NCBI GenBank assembly: GCA_947460615.1
Contig: CANHHG010000006.1
Location: 1-54,719, forward strand
Source of the DNA: Bacteroidota bacterium
GTDB taxonomy: Bacteria > Bacteroidota > Bacteroidia > Flavobacteriales > Flavobacteriaceae
Length of the DNA: 54,719 bases
Direction: 5' to 3'
A program made the translations under genes and the position numbers. Every line of letters begins with the position of its first letter. The stretch's first letter is position 1. The notes below the pieces were generated by a model. The model ran no database searches. It was not told the origin of the DNA and was given only the letters and a program-made list of their open reading frames with translations. This document shows positions 35,886 to 45,073 of this stretch, piece after piece.

Positions 35886-37721
35886 ATGAAAAAGTATATT
35901 TTAAGTTTCGTATTACTGATCAATTTCTTTTCATTCGCTCAAATTGACCGAGTTGAACCTCCGTTTTGGTGGAGTGATATGAATTTATCAGAAGTTCAAA
36001 TTATGTTTTATGGGAAGAATATCAACCAAAATGTAGTTTCAGTTTCTAGTGGATTAACCATCAAAAGTGTACAAAAAACAGAAAATCCAAATTACTTATT
36101 TGTTACCATAGATACTAAAAATGTTGCAGCACAAGAATTTGTATTTACATTTAAAAATGGAAAAAATTCATTTACTCAAAACTATTCTTTAAAAGCAAGA
36201 AGAGAAAATTCGAAATTTAGAAAAAGCTATGATTCCTCAGATGTAATTTATCTAATTATGCCGGATCGTTTTGCAAATGGAAATCCGAATAATGACAATT
36301 CAAAATCAACGAAAGAAATTTCAAATAGATCGCTTCCTGGTGGAAGACACGGTGGTGACATTGAAGGATTAATTAAAAACCTTGATTACATTAAAGAATT
36401 AGGAGCTACAGCCGTTTGGCCAACGCCACTTTGCGAAGACAATGACGAAGCTTATTCTTATCATGGTTATGCTCAATCTGACGTATATAAGATTGATCCT
36501 CGTTATGGAACCAATGAAGAATATGTTAAATTAAGTGCTGAATTGCATCAACGGGGTATGAAAAATATCATGGATTATGTAACGAATCACTGGGGTTGGA
36601 AACATTGGATGTACAATGATTTACCAACTTATAATTGGATTCATCAGTTTCCAGGATACTCACAATCTAATTATAGAATGACGACGCAGTTTGATAATAA
36701 TGCTTCTAAAGTGGATTCTAAACAGTGTATTGATGGGTGGTTTGTTCCTTCTATGCCCGACTTAAATCAATCGAATCCAATGGTATTAAATTACTTATCT
36801 CAAAATGCGATTTGGTGGATCGAATATGCCGACTTAGATGGCTTTAGAGTCGATACTTATTCTTACAATGATAAAGAGGGAATTTCAAAATGGACAAAGG
36901 CCATCACTGATGAATATCCGCATTTTAATATTGTTGGTGAAGTTTGGATGCACGATCAAGCCCAAATGTCTTATTGGCAAAAAGACAGTAAGATTGGTGC
37001 CATCCAAAGTTACAATTCAAATTTACCAAGTGTAATGGATTTTACTTTACACGATGCTATTGGAAACGTTTTTAATGAAGATCGTCAATCTTGGGATCGA
37101 GGTATGGTACAAGTTTATGACAATTTTGCTAACGATTTCTTATATCCAAATCCGAATAATTTATTGGTATTTGCTGAAAATCATGATACAGGAAGATTCA
37201 ATGAAATTTATAAAAGTGATTTCAAAAAGTATCAAATGGCAATGACATTAATCGCTACGGTTCGTGGAATTCCTCAACTTTATTATGGTTCAGAAATTGG
37301 AATGAAAGGGGACAAAGGAAAAGGTGATGCCGACATTAGAAGAGATTTTCCAGGCGGATGGAATGGGGATGCAAACAATGCGTTTACCAAACAAGGAAGG
37401 ACTGCTGAACAACAAAAATTCTTTGAATTCTCTTCAAAATTATTCACTTGGAGAAAATCTAAAGACGTAATCCATTCAGGAAAAATGACGCATTATGTTC
37501 CTGATAATAATGTTTATGTGTATTTCAGATACAATGAAAAGGAAACTGTCATGGTGATTATCAATAACAATTCTGAGAAACAATCTTTAAAAACCAATCG
37601 ATTTAAAGAGTCAATTCAAAATTTAAAATCAGGGAAAGAAGTGTTGTCAGGAAAAACATTTGACCTAAATAATGATATTGAAATCGAAGGTAAATCAGCG
37701 TTAATATTAGAATTAAAATAA
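35886..37721 (+). CDS. susA: GH13 neopullulanase/cyclomaltodextrinase-like enzyme (SusA-like)
   Basis: A signal peptide (ending FFSFAQ) is followed by the cyclomaltodextrinase N-terminal beta domain (about 20-105, VEPPFWWSDMNLSEVQIMFYG), the GH13 barrel (about 110-530) and a C-terminal beta domain. The three catalytic residues are D323 (DGFRVDTYS), E352 (VGEVWMHD) and D434 (ENHDTGRF). The domain order and periplasmic export match SusA, which breaks imported maltodextrins to smaller units. It lies 6 nt after the GH97 gene and 1 nt before the next. Confidence 0.93.
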   Translation: MKKYILSFVLLINFFSFAQIDRVEPPFWWSDMNLSEVQIMFYGKNINQNVVSVSSGLTIKSVQKTENPNYLFVTIDTKNVAAQEFVFTFKNGKNSFTQNYSLKARRENSKFRKSYDSSDVIYLIMPDRFANGNPNNDNSKSTKEISNRSLPGGRHGGDIEGLIKNLDYIKELGATAVWPTPLCEDNDEAYSYHGYAQSDVYKIDPRYGTNEEYVKLSAELHQRGMKNIMDYVTNHWGWKHWMYNDLPTYNWIHQFPGYSQSNYRMTTQFDNNASKVDSKQCIDGWFVPSMPDLNQSNPMVLNYLSQNAIWWIEYADLDGFRVDTYSYNDKEGISKWTKAITDEYPHFNIVGEVWMHDQAQMSYWQKDSKIGAIQSYNSNLPSVMDFTLHDAIGNVFNEDRQSWDRGMVQVYDNFANDFLYPNPNNLLVFAENHDTGRFNEIYKSDFKKYQMAMTLIATVRGIPQLYYGSEIGMKGDKGKGDADIRRDFPGGWNGDANNAFTKQGRTAEQQKFFEFSSKLFTWRKSKDVIHSGKMTHYVPDNNVYVYFRYNEKETVMVIINNNSEKQSLKTNRFKESIQNLKSGKEVLSGKTFDLNNDIEIEGKSALILELK

Positions 37722-37722
37722 T

Positions 37723-38664
37723 ATGAATCGATATATAATTTACTTTTTACTTTTGAACTTCTTAACCTTTGCGCAAAGCAAAATGGAAATGGTAGAGCTT
37801 AATGATTCTAGTAAATTTGAAGGTAAACTATATAGAATTGAGAACTTCACAACCAAATATATCAAATCCAGAACGGTTGATATTTGGGTTCCAAACAATT
37901 ACTCGAAAGATAAAAAATATAGTGTTCTTTATATGCACGACGGACAAATGTTATTTGACGCATCCACTACTTGGAACAAACAAGAATGGATGGTAGATGA
38001 TGTTTTGAGCAAATTAACTTCTGAAAATAAAATTGAAGAGGTAATAGTGGTTGCAATTTGGAATATTCCTACCATTCGCCATGCCGATTTATTTCCAAAA
38101 AAACCGCTGTTAGGTCTAAGTCAAGCAGAACAAAAACTAATTTTTGAGGAAGCGCATAAATTAAATTATAATTTTGATTTGGAAGACATCAATTCGGATA
38201 ATTATTTGAAATTTATCGTTGAAGAGGTAAAGCCATTTGTGGATTCTAATTTTTCAGTTTTCACCGATGCCGATCACACTGCAATTATGGGTTCTAGTAT
38301 GGGAGGACTAATTTCTATGTATGCTATTTGCGAATATCCTAAAATTTTCAGTAAAGCCGCTTGCTTATCGACGCACTGGTTGGGTTTTAGAGAATTTGAA
38401 AACAATCCAATTCCTGAGAGCTTTTTTAAATACATGAGTGCCAATTTACCGGATCCAAAAAACCATAAAATATATTTTGACTACGGAACAGAGACGCTGG
38501 ATGCTGGTTATTTAAAATACGAATATCGAGTGGATGAAACCATGAAAGAAAAAGGTTACAACCAAGAAACATTCAAAAACCTGAAATTTGAAGGAGAAAA
38601 TCATTCTGAGGCCTCATGGCAAAAAAGAATTAATATCCCACTTGAATTTATGTTTGGAAAATAA
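37723..38664 (+). CDS. Secreted alpha/beta-hydrolase, esterase D/enterochelin esterase-like
   Basis: The 313-residue protein has a signal peptide (ending LTFAQ) and an alpha/beta-hydrolase domain with nucleophile elbow GSSMGG (S192), an oxyanion-type motif YMHDGQMLF, and a C-terminal histidine in FEGENHSEASW as candidate triad residue. It resembles the putative esterase family that includes esterase D and enterochelin esterase. The gene begins 1 nt after susA and ends 13 nt before the GH13 lipoprotein gene, so it belongs to the starch operon. Its substrate is unclear: acylated glucan is one possibility. Confidence 0.83.
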   Translation: MNRYIIYFLLLNFLTFAQSKMEMVELNDSSKFEGKLYRIENFTTKYIKSRTVDIWVPNNYSKDKKYSVLYMHDGQMLFDASTTWNKQEWMVDDVLSKLTSENKIEEVIVVAIWNIPTIRHADLFPKKPLLGLSQAEQKLIFEEAHKLNYNFDLEDINSDNYLKFIVEEVKPFVDSNFSVFTDADHTAIMGSSMGGLISMYAICEYPKIFSKAACLSTHWLGFREFENNPIPESFFKYMSANLPDPKNHKIYFDYGTETLDAGYLKYEYRVDETMKEKGYNQETFKNLKFEGENHSEASWQKRINIPLEFMFGK

Positions 38665-38677
38665 AAAAAATTAAAAT

Positions 38678-40102
38678 ATGAAAAAGATACTATTAACAGC
38701 TTTGCTATTTGCAACTTTTATAAGTTGTAAAAAAGAAACCATTTCTAGTTCACAAATCACAGCAGTCACTTCTGAAATTGAAGAAAATGCAGTAATTTAC
38801 GAAGTGAATATCAGACAATATTCTGAAGAAGGAACTTTCAATGCCTTCACTAAAGACCTTCCCCAACTTAAAGAAATGGGAATTAAAATTCTTTGGGTGA
38901 TGCCAATATTCCCAATTTCTCAAACCAAAAGAAAAGCTACAGGAGGAGATAACAGCAAATTTGCATCCGAAATGCCTAAAGAAGAACAATCAAAATATTT
39001 AGGGAGCTACTATGCCGTTTCTGATTTTAAGAAAGTAAATCCAGAATTTGGAACTATCGAAGATTTCAGAAATTTGGTGAAAACTGCTCATGAAAATGGA
39101 ATTTCTGTAATCTTGGATTGGGTACCAAATCACACCGGTTGGGATCATGTTTGGATCAAACAGCATCCTGAGTTTTATACCCATAACGAAAAAGGAGAAA
39201 TCATTGATCCTATTAATCCTGAAACAGGAAAAAGTTGGGGTTGGACGGATGTTGCCGATTTAAATTATGATAATAAAGGGTTACGTGAAGCAATGTCGGG
39301 CGATATGATGCATTGGATAAAAAATGAAAATATTGATGGCTTTCGTTGTGATGTAGCCGGAAATGTACCTACCGATTTTTGGCAGCAAACTATTCCAAAA
39401 TTAAGAAAAGAAAAAAACATTTTCATGCTTGCTGAAGCTTGGCAACCTGAATTATTAAAATCAAATCTTTTTGATATGTACTATGGTTGGGAAACGCATC
39501 ATATTATGAATAGAATTGCCAAAGGTGAAAACACAGTTTTAGAATGGGATAAAAACCTACTAGAAAATACTAAAAAATACGAAGCCAATGATATCGCAAT
39601 GAATTTTGTTGATAATCATGATGAAAACTCATGGAATGGAACTATGAAAAGCCGATTAGGAGCTGCAGAAGAAACCATGACCGCTTTATCGTATTTAACT
39701 CCGGGAATGCCTTTGGTTTATAGTGGTGACGAATATGGATTAGATAAAAGTTTGAAATTTTTCGAGAAAGATTCCTTTACCAAAGTAAAAGGAAAACAGT
39801 GGGAATGGAGAGTAAAATTAGGGAAACTTAAAAATGAAAATATTGCTTTAAATGGGGGTAAAAAAGCAGCTTCCTACACTAAAATCTCAACTTCTGACGA
39901 ATCTAAAATTCTAGCTTTTGCAAGAGCAAAAGAAAATAATAAAGTAATTTATGTAGGAAATCTATCAAATGTAAATACGACATTTACTTCTTCATTTGAA
40001 GGAAAATTCACCGATTATATGACGGGTGAAAAAGTAAATTATTCGAAAAATCAAAAGTTAAATTTCAAGCCTTGGGAATACAAAATTCTTATTGCAAATT
40101 AA
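38678..40102 (+). CDS. GH13 alpha-amylase lipoprotein (SusG-like role)
   Basis: The lipoprotein signal MKKILLTALLFATFISC gives Cys17, followed by KKE. The GH13 barrel carries D225 (DGFRCDVAGN), E253 (LAEAWQPE) and D315 (VDNHDENSW), all three catalytic residues. A short beta domain closes the protein (KPWEYKILIAN). At 474 residues it is compact. It may act on the cell surface or in the periplasm on maltodextrins, similar in role to SusG; the location cannot be read from the lipobox alone. It is the last gene of the starch operon and is followed by a strong terminator. Confidence 0.9.
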   Translation: MKKILLTALLFATFISCKKETISSSQITAVTSEIEENAVIYEVNIRQYSEEGTFNAFTKDLPQLKEMGIKILWVMPIFPISQTKRKATGGDNSKFASEMPKEEQSKYLGSYYAVSDFKKVNPEFGTIEDFRNLVKTAHENGISVILDWVPNHTGWDHVWIKQHPEFYTHNEKGEIIDPINPETGKSWGWTDVADLNYDNKGLREAMSGDMMHWIKNENIDGFRCDVAGNVPTDFWQQTIPKLRKEKNIFMLAEAWQPELLKSNLFDMYYGWETHHIMNRIAKGENTVLEWDKNLLENTKKYEANDIAMNFVDNHDENSWNGTMKSRLGAAEETMTALSYLTPGMPLVYSGDEYGLDKSLKFFEKDSFTKVKGKQWEWRVKLGKLKNENIALNGGKKAASYTKISTSDESKILAFARAKENNKVIYVGNLSNVNTTFTSSFEGKFTDYMTGEKVNYSKNQKLNFKPWEYKILIAN

Positions 40103-40119
40103 TTTACTTCAATTAAAAT

Positions 40120-40157
40120 AAAAAGCACAAATCAACTTCGGTTTGTGCTTTTTTTAT
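40120..40157 (+). terminator. Terminator ending the starch operon
   Basis: AAAAAGCACAAA (40120-40131) pairs with TTTGTGCTTTTT (40142-40153), followed by TTTATTTT. The right arm also supplies the -33 TTG of the next gene's promoter. Confidence 0.85.
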
Positions 40158-40170
40158 TTTACTACCTTTG
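40143..40170 (+). promoter_or_regulatory. Promoter TTG-N17-TACCTTTG for the flavoprotein gene
   Basis: TTG at 40143-40145 and TACCTTTG at 40163-40170 match both halves of the Bacteroidota promoter with a 17-base spacer, and the start codon follows 30 bases later. The -33 half lies within the terminator arm of the previous operon. Confidence 0.55.
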
Positions 40171-40199
40171 CCCAATCAAGTCCAGCTTGACCAATTCAA

Positions 40200-41408
40200 A
40201 TGAATCAAAATTTCGATATACTAATTGTTGGCGGTGGTGCAGCAGGTTTTTTTACGGCTATCAATACAGTTGAAAAAAATCCATCGTTGAAAGTAGCCAT
40301 TTTAGAGCGAGGTTCAGAAGTGCTTAACAAAGTCAGAATATCTGGTGGCGGTCGATGTAATGTAACTCATGCTTGTTTTGAACCTAACGAATTAGTAAAA
40401 TTCTATCCTCGTGGCGAAAAAGAATTGCGAGGTCCATTTCATCAATTTTGTTCTGGTGATACCATAGAATGGTTTGAAAACCATGGTGTGGAATTAAAAA
40501 TTGAAGCCGACGGACGAATGTTTCCCGTATCCAATTCATCGCAAACCATCATAGACTGCTTTTTAGAAGCTACAAAAAAATTGGGGATTTCTGTGTTGAC
40601 CAATCAGAGTGTGCAATCCATTTACAAAAAGGATTCCCATTGGAAAGTAGAAACACAATCGGAAACTTACCTCACTGAAAAGTTAATTTTGGCCACAGGC
40701 AGCAATCCTAAAATATGGGAAATGCTTCAAAATTTCGGTCACGCTGTTGTTTCCCCTGTTCCTTCCTTATTCACCTTCAATATAAAAGATCCTAGAATTG
40801 CATCATTACCAGGGGTTTCGGCTCAAGTTTCGATAAAAGTCAAAGATACCAAACTAGAATCTTCAGGTCCACTTTTAATCACCCATTGGGGAATGTCGGG
40901 TCCTGCAATTTTGAAATTATCAGCTTGGGGTGCACGAATTTTACATGATAAAAACTACCAATTTTCAATTACTATCAATTGGTTGAACGATATAGATTCC
41001 GATGTCTCTGAAAAATTTCTCAAAGAACTAAAATTAGAACATGCTAAAAAAGCCGTTTCCAAAAAATCACCCTTTGATTTAACCAATCGTTTATGGGAAA
41101 GTTTAGTGCTTGCTTCGGGTATTGAATCCGAAACTAAATGGGCGGATTTATCGAAAAACCAACTTCAAAATTTATCCAATCAGTTAACCAATTGCGTTTT
41201 TCAAGTGAATGGAAAAAGCACCTTCAAAGAAGAATTTGTTACCGCAGGTGGAATTGATTTAAAAGAAATTAATTTCAAAACAATGGAAAGCAAACTCCAC
41301 GAAAACCTATATTTTGCAGGAGAAATTGTAAATATTGATGCCGTAACTGGCGGATTTAATTTTCAAAATGCTTGGACAAGTGGTTTTATTGTTGCCAATT
41401 CAATTTAG
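40200..41408 (+). CDS. HI0933/BaiN-type NAD(P)/FAD-dependent oxidoreductase
   Basis: Residues 5-35 form the FAD-binding Rossmann motif (ILIVGGGAAGFFTAI), followed by KVRISGGGRCNVTHA, the signature of the HI0933/YhiN family. A second FAD contact lies at the C-terminus (NLYFAGEIVNIDAVTGGFNFQNAWTSG). Members are cytoplasmic flavoproteins of mostly unknown substrate; BaiN relatives reduce steroids. The 402-residue length is normal. It is convergent with the TspO gene and overlaps it by 4 bp at the 3' ends. Confidence 0.9.
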   Translation: MNQNFDILIVGGGAAGFFTAINTVEKNPSLKVAILERGSEVLNKVRISGGGRCNVTHACFEPNELVKFYPRGEKELRGPFHQFCSGDTIEWFENHGVELKIEADGRMFPVSNSSQTIIDCFLEATKKLGISVLTNQSVQSIYKKDSHWKVETQSETYLTEKLILATGSNPKIWEMLQNFGHAVVSPVPSLFTFNIKDPRIASLPGVSAQVSIKVKDTKLESSGPLLITHWGMSGPAILKLSAWGARILHDKNYQFSITINWLNDIDSDVSEKFLKELKLEHAKKAVSKKSPFDLTNRLWESLVLASGIESETKWADLSKNQLQNLSNQLTNCVFQVNGKSTFKEEFVTAGGIDLKEINFKTMESKLHENLYFAGEIVNIDAVTGGFNFQNAWTSGFIVANSI

Positions 41409-41881
41409 CGATTCAACCACCAAATACTCGCATTCAAAACAGTGGCAAAACTCACCCAAGCTAAATACGGTATAAATAAATAACCCGCAATTTTATCAAT
41501 TTTTTTGAATTGAATGTAGGTTTCATAAATAAGTAGCCACATTAATACTATTTCCAATAATGCCAATAAAGGATTGTGTAAGGCAAAGAATAAAATGGAC
41601 CATAAAGCATTTAAAACCAATTGAATAGCAAAGAAAACTAAGGCTTTTTTTACGGCTTCTTTATTGATTTCAATTCTGTCCCAAACCAACCCTGCAGCGA
41701 TACCCATCATTATATATAACGCCGACCAAACAGGAGCAAAAACCCAATTGGGTGGATTAAAAATTGGTTTAACCAAAGTCGGAAACCAAGTATTAATGCT
41801 CGATCTTGTGGCCATTCCAGAAAAATACCCAATTGCTAAACAAGTAGCAACAACCACCAAAATTCTCTTATATTTGTTCAT
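41405..41881 (-). CDS. tspO: TspO/MBR family tryptophan-rich membrane protein
   Basis: The 158-residue protein has five hydrophobic segments and the TspO signature WFPTLVKPIFNPPNWVFAPVW, with LNALWSILFF and LAWVSFATVLNASIWWLN in later helices. TspO proteins bind porphyrins and sterol-like ligands and act in stress or tetrapyrrole regulation. The start is the ATG at 41881. It is divergent from mvaD and convergent with the flavoprotein gene. Confidence 0.93.
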   Translation of the reverse strand: MNKYKRILVVVATCLAIGYFSGMATRSSINTWFPTLVKPIFNPPNWVFAPVWSALYIMMGIAAGLVWDRIEINKEAVKKALVFFAIQLVLNALWSILFFALHNPLLALLEIVLMWLLIYETYIQFKKIDKIAGYLFIPYLAWVSFATVLNASIWWLNR

Positions 41882-41961
41882 CTGATATAAATTTAGATAA
41901 CAAATTTAAGGAAACTTTGCTTGGAAAGGTCGATTTTAATCAACGTATAAATCAAAAAAAG

Positions 41962-41969
41962 TATCTTTG
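41962..41969 (+). promoter_or_regulatory. Probable -7 box (TATCTTTG) for mvaD
   Basis: Exact TAnnTTTG match 18 bases before the mvaD ATG, leaving a short leader typical of this group. No obvious TTG at -33. Confidence 0.45.
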
Positions 41970-41987
41970 TAAAAATTATTGCTGTTT

Positions 41988-43100
41988 ATGAGTTCATCAA
42001 AGGATTTTATACCTTCAAAATACACCCAATCTATTGAAAAAGGAACTTTTTCATGGAGCGCTCCAAGTAATATTGCTTTAGTAAAATATTGGGGTAAAAT
42101 TGAAAATCAATTAAACGAGGAAGGAGAAGTTTTAACTCAAATTCCTGCAAATCCCTCCGTAAGTTTTACTTTGAACTCTTGTAAAACACAAACTAAATTG
42201 GCTTTTACCAAAAAATATAACGACGGAAAATTCTCTTTTGACTTGTTATTTGAGGGGAAATCAAAAGAAGAATTCAAACCTAAAATTCAGAAATTTTTAG
42301 AGAGAATTGAAATTTACTTGCCTTTTTTAAAAGACTACCATTTTACAATTGATACCCAAAATACTTTTCCGCACAGTTCTGGAATTGCTTCGTCAGCATC
42401 GGGAATGGCAGCATTGGCGGTAAATTTTATGAGTATAGAAAAACTACTAAACCCAGCAATGACCGATGCCTTTTTTAATAAAAAAGCTTCTTTTTTAGCT
42501 CGTTTGGGATCTGGAAGTGCTTGTAGAAGTATTAAAGGAAACGTAGTCGTTTGGGGAAATCATAATAATATTTCAGGAAGTTCTAACTTATTCGGAGTTG
42601 AATTTCCAAATAAAATACACGATAATTTTAAGAACTTTCAAGACACTATTTTATTGGTAGACAAAGGGGAAAAACAGGTTTCTAGCACGGTTGGACATGA
42701 TTTAATGCACGGACATCCATTTGCTGAAAAGCGATTTGCCCAAGCACATGAAAATTTAGATGCTTTAATAAAAATATTTGAAAGTGGGAATTTAAATGAA
42801 TTTATTAAAATTGTGGAGAGCGAAGCGCTAACCTTACATGCCATGATGATGACTTCACTTCCCTATTTTATCTTAATGAAACCAAATACTTTAGAGATAA
42901 TTAACGCAATTTGGAAATTTAGAAATGAAACTCAAATTCCCGTTTGCTTCACTTTAGATGCCGGTGCCAATGTACATGTACTCTACCCTGAAGACGTCAA
43001 AGAGGAAGTTTTAACATTTATTAAGAACAATTTAGTTGGCTATTGTCAAAATGGTCAGTACATTTGTGATGAAATTGGATTTGGGGCAACCAATATATAA
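41988..43100 (+). CDS. mvaD: Diphosphomevalonate decarboxylase
   Basis: The GHMP-family enzyme decarboxylates mevalonate 5-diphosphate to isopentenyl diphosphate in the cytoplasm. Signatures are SAPSNIALVKYWGK near residue 25, FPHSSGIASSASGMAALA, and GSGSACRSIKG, all typical of MvaD. The ATG at 41988 is preferred: the frame opens three codons earlier only at a TTG, and the promoter box lies 18 bases before the ATG. The next gene, 3 nt away, encodes mevalonate kinase, and a UbiA prenyltransferase follows, so the unit makes and uses isoprenoids by the mevalonate pathway, as is usual in Flavobacteriia. Confidence 0.95.
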   Translation: MSSSKDFIPSKYTQSIEKGTFSWSAPSNIALVKYWGKIENQLNEEGEVLTQIPANPSVSFTLNSCKTQTKLAFTKKYNDGKFSFDLLFEGKSKEEFKPKIQKFLERIEIYLPFLKDYHFTIDTQNTFPHSSGIASSASGMAALAVNFMSIEKLLNPAMTDAFFNKKASFLARLGSGSACRSIKGNVVVWGNHNNISGSSNLFGVEFPNKIHDNFKNFQDTILLVDKGEKQVSSTVGHDLMHGHPFAEKRFAQAHENLDALIKIFESGNLNEFIKIVESEALTLHAMMMTSLPYFILMKPNTLEIINAIWKFRNETQIPVCFTLDAGANVHVLYPEDVKEEVLTFIKNNLVGYCQNGQYICDEIGFGATNI

Positions 43101-43103
43101 TTT

Positions 43104-44042
43104 ATGAAAGGACCATTATTTTATTCTAAAATATTACTTTTTGGTGAATACGGAATTATTCAAGATTCCAAAGGCCTTTCAATACCTTATAACTTTTATA
43201 ACGGGGCGTTAAAAACCGACAAAAATTCTTCTGAAGAGGCAAAGAAATCTAATGAGAATTTGAAACGTTTTGTATCCTATTTAGAAACCCTTCAAACGGA
43301 ACAACCTGAATTAGCAACATTTGACTTAATAACTTTAAAGAATAATGTAGATAGCGGGATGTATTTTGATTCTAGTATCCCTCAAGGTTATGGTGTAGGA
43401 AGTAGCGGCGCTCTAGTTGCGGCAATTTATGATAAATACGCACAAAATAAAATTACCGTCTTAGAGAATTTAACTCGTGAAAAATTGCTGATTTTAAAGA
43501 GTATTTTCTCCCAAATGGAATCTTTTTTCCACGGTAAAAGTTCTGGTTTAGATCCATTAAATAGTTATTTAAGTATTCCTATTTTAATTAACTCAAAAGA
43601 CAATATTGAGGCAACAGGTATTCCAACACAAAGTGTGAATGGAAAAGGAGCTGTGTTTTTATTGGATTCAGGAATTGTAGGAGAAACTGCTCCAATGGTG
43701 AATATATTCATGGAAAACCTTAAAGACAAAGGCTTTAGAACCATGTTAAAATCACAATTCATAAAACATACAGACGCTTGCGTTGATAATTTCCTAGGTG
43801 GCGATGTAAAGTCATTATTCCAAAATACCAAAAAACTATCTAAAGTAGTTTTAAATAATTTTAAGCCAATGATTCCGGAACAATTTCATGGGATTTGGCA
43901 AAAGGGAATAGACACCAATGATTACTATTTAAAATTATGTGGCTCTGGTGGAGGGGGCTATATTCTTGGATTTACAGAAGATCTAGAGAAAGCAAAAGCT
44001 TCCTTAAAAGATTACAAATTAGAAATCGTATACCAATTTTAG
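43104..44042 (+). CDS. Mevalonate kinase (GHMP family)
   Basis: The 312-residue protein has the GHMP landmarks: N-terminal SKILLFGEYGII, the ATP loop PQGYGVGSSGALVAAIYDKY, SFFHGKSSGLDPLNSY and C-terminal LCGSGGGGYILGF. The placement beside mvaD and the FGEYG start favour mevalonate kinase over phosphomevalonate kinase, though the families are close. It phosphorylates mevalonate in the cytoplasm. It starts 3 nt after mvaD and ends 25 nt before the prenyltransferase gene. Confidence 0.9.
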   Translation: MKGPLFYSKILLFGEYGIIQDSKGLSIPYNFYNGALKTDKNSSEEAKKSNENLKRFVSYLETLQTEQPELATFDLITLKNNVDSGMYFDSSIPQGYGVGSSGALVAAIYDKYAQNKITVLENLTREKLLILKSIFSQMESFFHGKSSGLDPLNSYLSIPILINSKDNIEATGIPTQSVNGKGAVFLLDSGIVGETAPMVNIFMENLKDKGFRTMLKSQFIKHTDACVDNFLGGDVKSLFQNTKKLSKVVLNNFKPMIPEQFHGIWQKGIDTNDYYLKLCGSGGGGYILGFTEDLEKAKASLKDYKLEIVYQF

Positions 44043-44067
44043 ATTTCTTTCCCAATAACAATTAAGG

Positions 44068-44988
44068 ATGAATAGAAAAAGCAAACTTTTAATTATGAAA
44101 ATTGTGAGTTTGTTCTCCGTAATTCGTGGCTATAATATTCCAATAATAATTCTTGCTCAATACCTTTCAGCTATTTTCATTTTAGCACCTGAAAAAAAAC
44201 CTCTTCGTGTAATTTTAGATATTAACTTATTTTTAATTGTAATAGCTACCGCAATCACTATTGCTTCAGGTTATATTATTAATAGTTTTTATGACGGTAA
44301 AAAAGATTTAATAAATCGGCCAAACAAATCAACTTTGGATCGATTGGTGAGCCAAAAAACAAAATTAAGTGTCTATTTTACTTTGAATTTTGTGGTTTCT
44401 TTTTTTACAATTTTCATTTCATGGCGAGCCTTTTTATATTTTTCGGTTTATATATTTCTGATCTGGTTTTATTCCCATAAGGTGAAAAAATTTGTAATTA
44501 TTGGTAACTTAATGGCAACTTTAATGGCTATTTTACCATTTTTTGCGCTTTTATTATATTATAAAAACTTCTATGAGGTGATTTTATCTCATGCAACCTT
44601 CCTATTTTTATTACTAATAATTCGTGAAATGATCAAAGATTTGGAGAACATTAAAGGTGATTTAGCCAATGATTATAAAACAATCCCAATTTTATATGGT
44701 GAAAAAACCTCTAAAAAAATAATAACCTCTTTAACATTATTAACCGTGATTCCGGTTTACCTTTTAATTGAAAAATTTGAAATCGGAAATATGGATCTCT
44801 ATTTCTATTCTTGCTTATTGGTTTTAATACTATTTTTAATAAAACTTTGGAAATCAGAATTTAAAGAGGATTATTTGATGCTTCACAATTTGCTTAAATT
44901 TTTAATCGTTGCAGGTGTTTTTTGTATTGTACTTATAAATCCAAATTTAATATCGAATCTTTGGCATAAAATCAATACTTTTTTTTAG
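44068..44988 (+). CDS. UbiA family prenyltransferase (geranylgeranylglycerol-phosphate synthase type)
   Basis: The protein has eight or nine membrane segments and both Asp-rich UbiA motifs: NSFYDGKKDLINRPNK near residue 73, and REMIKDLENIKGDLANDYKT near residue 190. Flavobacterial proteins with this N-terminus and these motifs are often annotated as (S)-2,3-di-O-geranylgeranylglyceryl phosphate synthase-like; the real aromatic or glycerol acceptor is not certain. It follows two mevalonate-pathway genes, which supply its prenyl donor. An internal ATG at 44095 is an alternative start that would remove nine basic residues. Confidence 0.87.
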   Translation: MNRKSKLLIMKIVSLFSVIRGYNIPIIILAQYLSAIFILAPEKKPLRVILDINLFLIVIATAITIASGYIINSFYDGKKDLINRPNKSTLDRLVSQKTKLSVYFTLNFVVSFFTIFISWRAFLYFSVYIFLIWFYSHKVKKFVIIGNLMATLMAILPFFALLLYYKNFYEVILSHATFLFLLLIIREMIKDLENIKGDLANDYKTIPILYGEKTSKKIITSLTLLTVIPVYLLIEKFEIGNMDLYFYSCLLVLILFLIKLWKSEFKEDYLMLHNLLKFLIVAGVFCIVLINPNLISNLWHKINTFF

Positions 44989-45047
44989 AAGTAATTAAAT
45001 AAAAAGGCTTTAAATTTTCAAATATAGATTCTCAAATTTATAAATGG

Positions 45048-45055
45048 TATATTTG
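45048..45055 (+). promoter_or_regulatory. Probable -7 box (TATATTTG) for the pseudouridine synthase gene
   Basis: Exact TAnnTTTG match 18 bases before the ATG at 45074, the same spacing as at mvaD. No clear -33 TTG. Confidence 0.45.
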
Positions 45056-45073
45056 CAAAAATTATAGATTATT

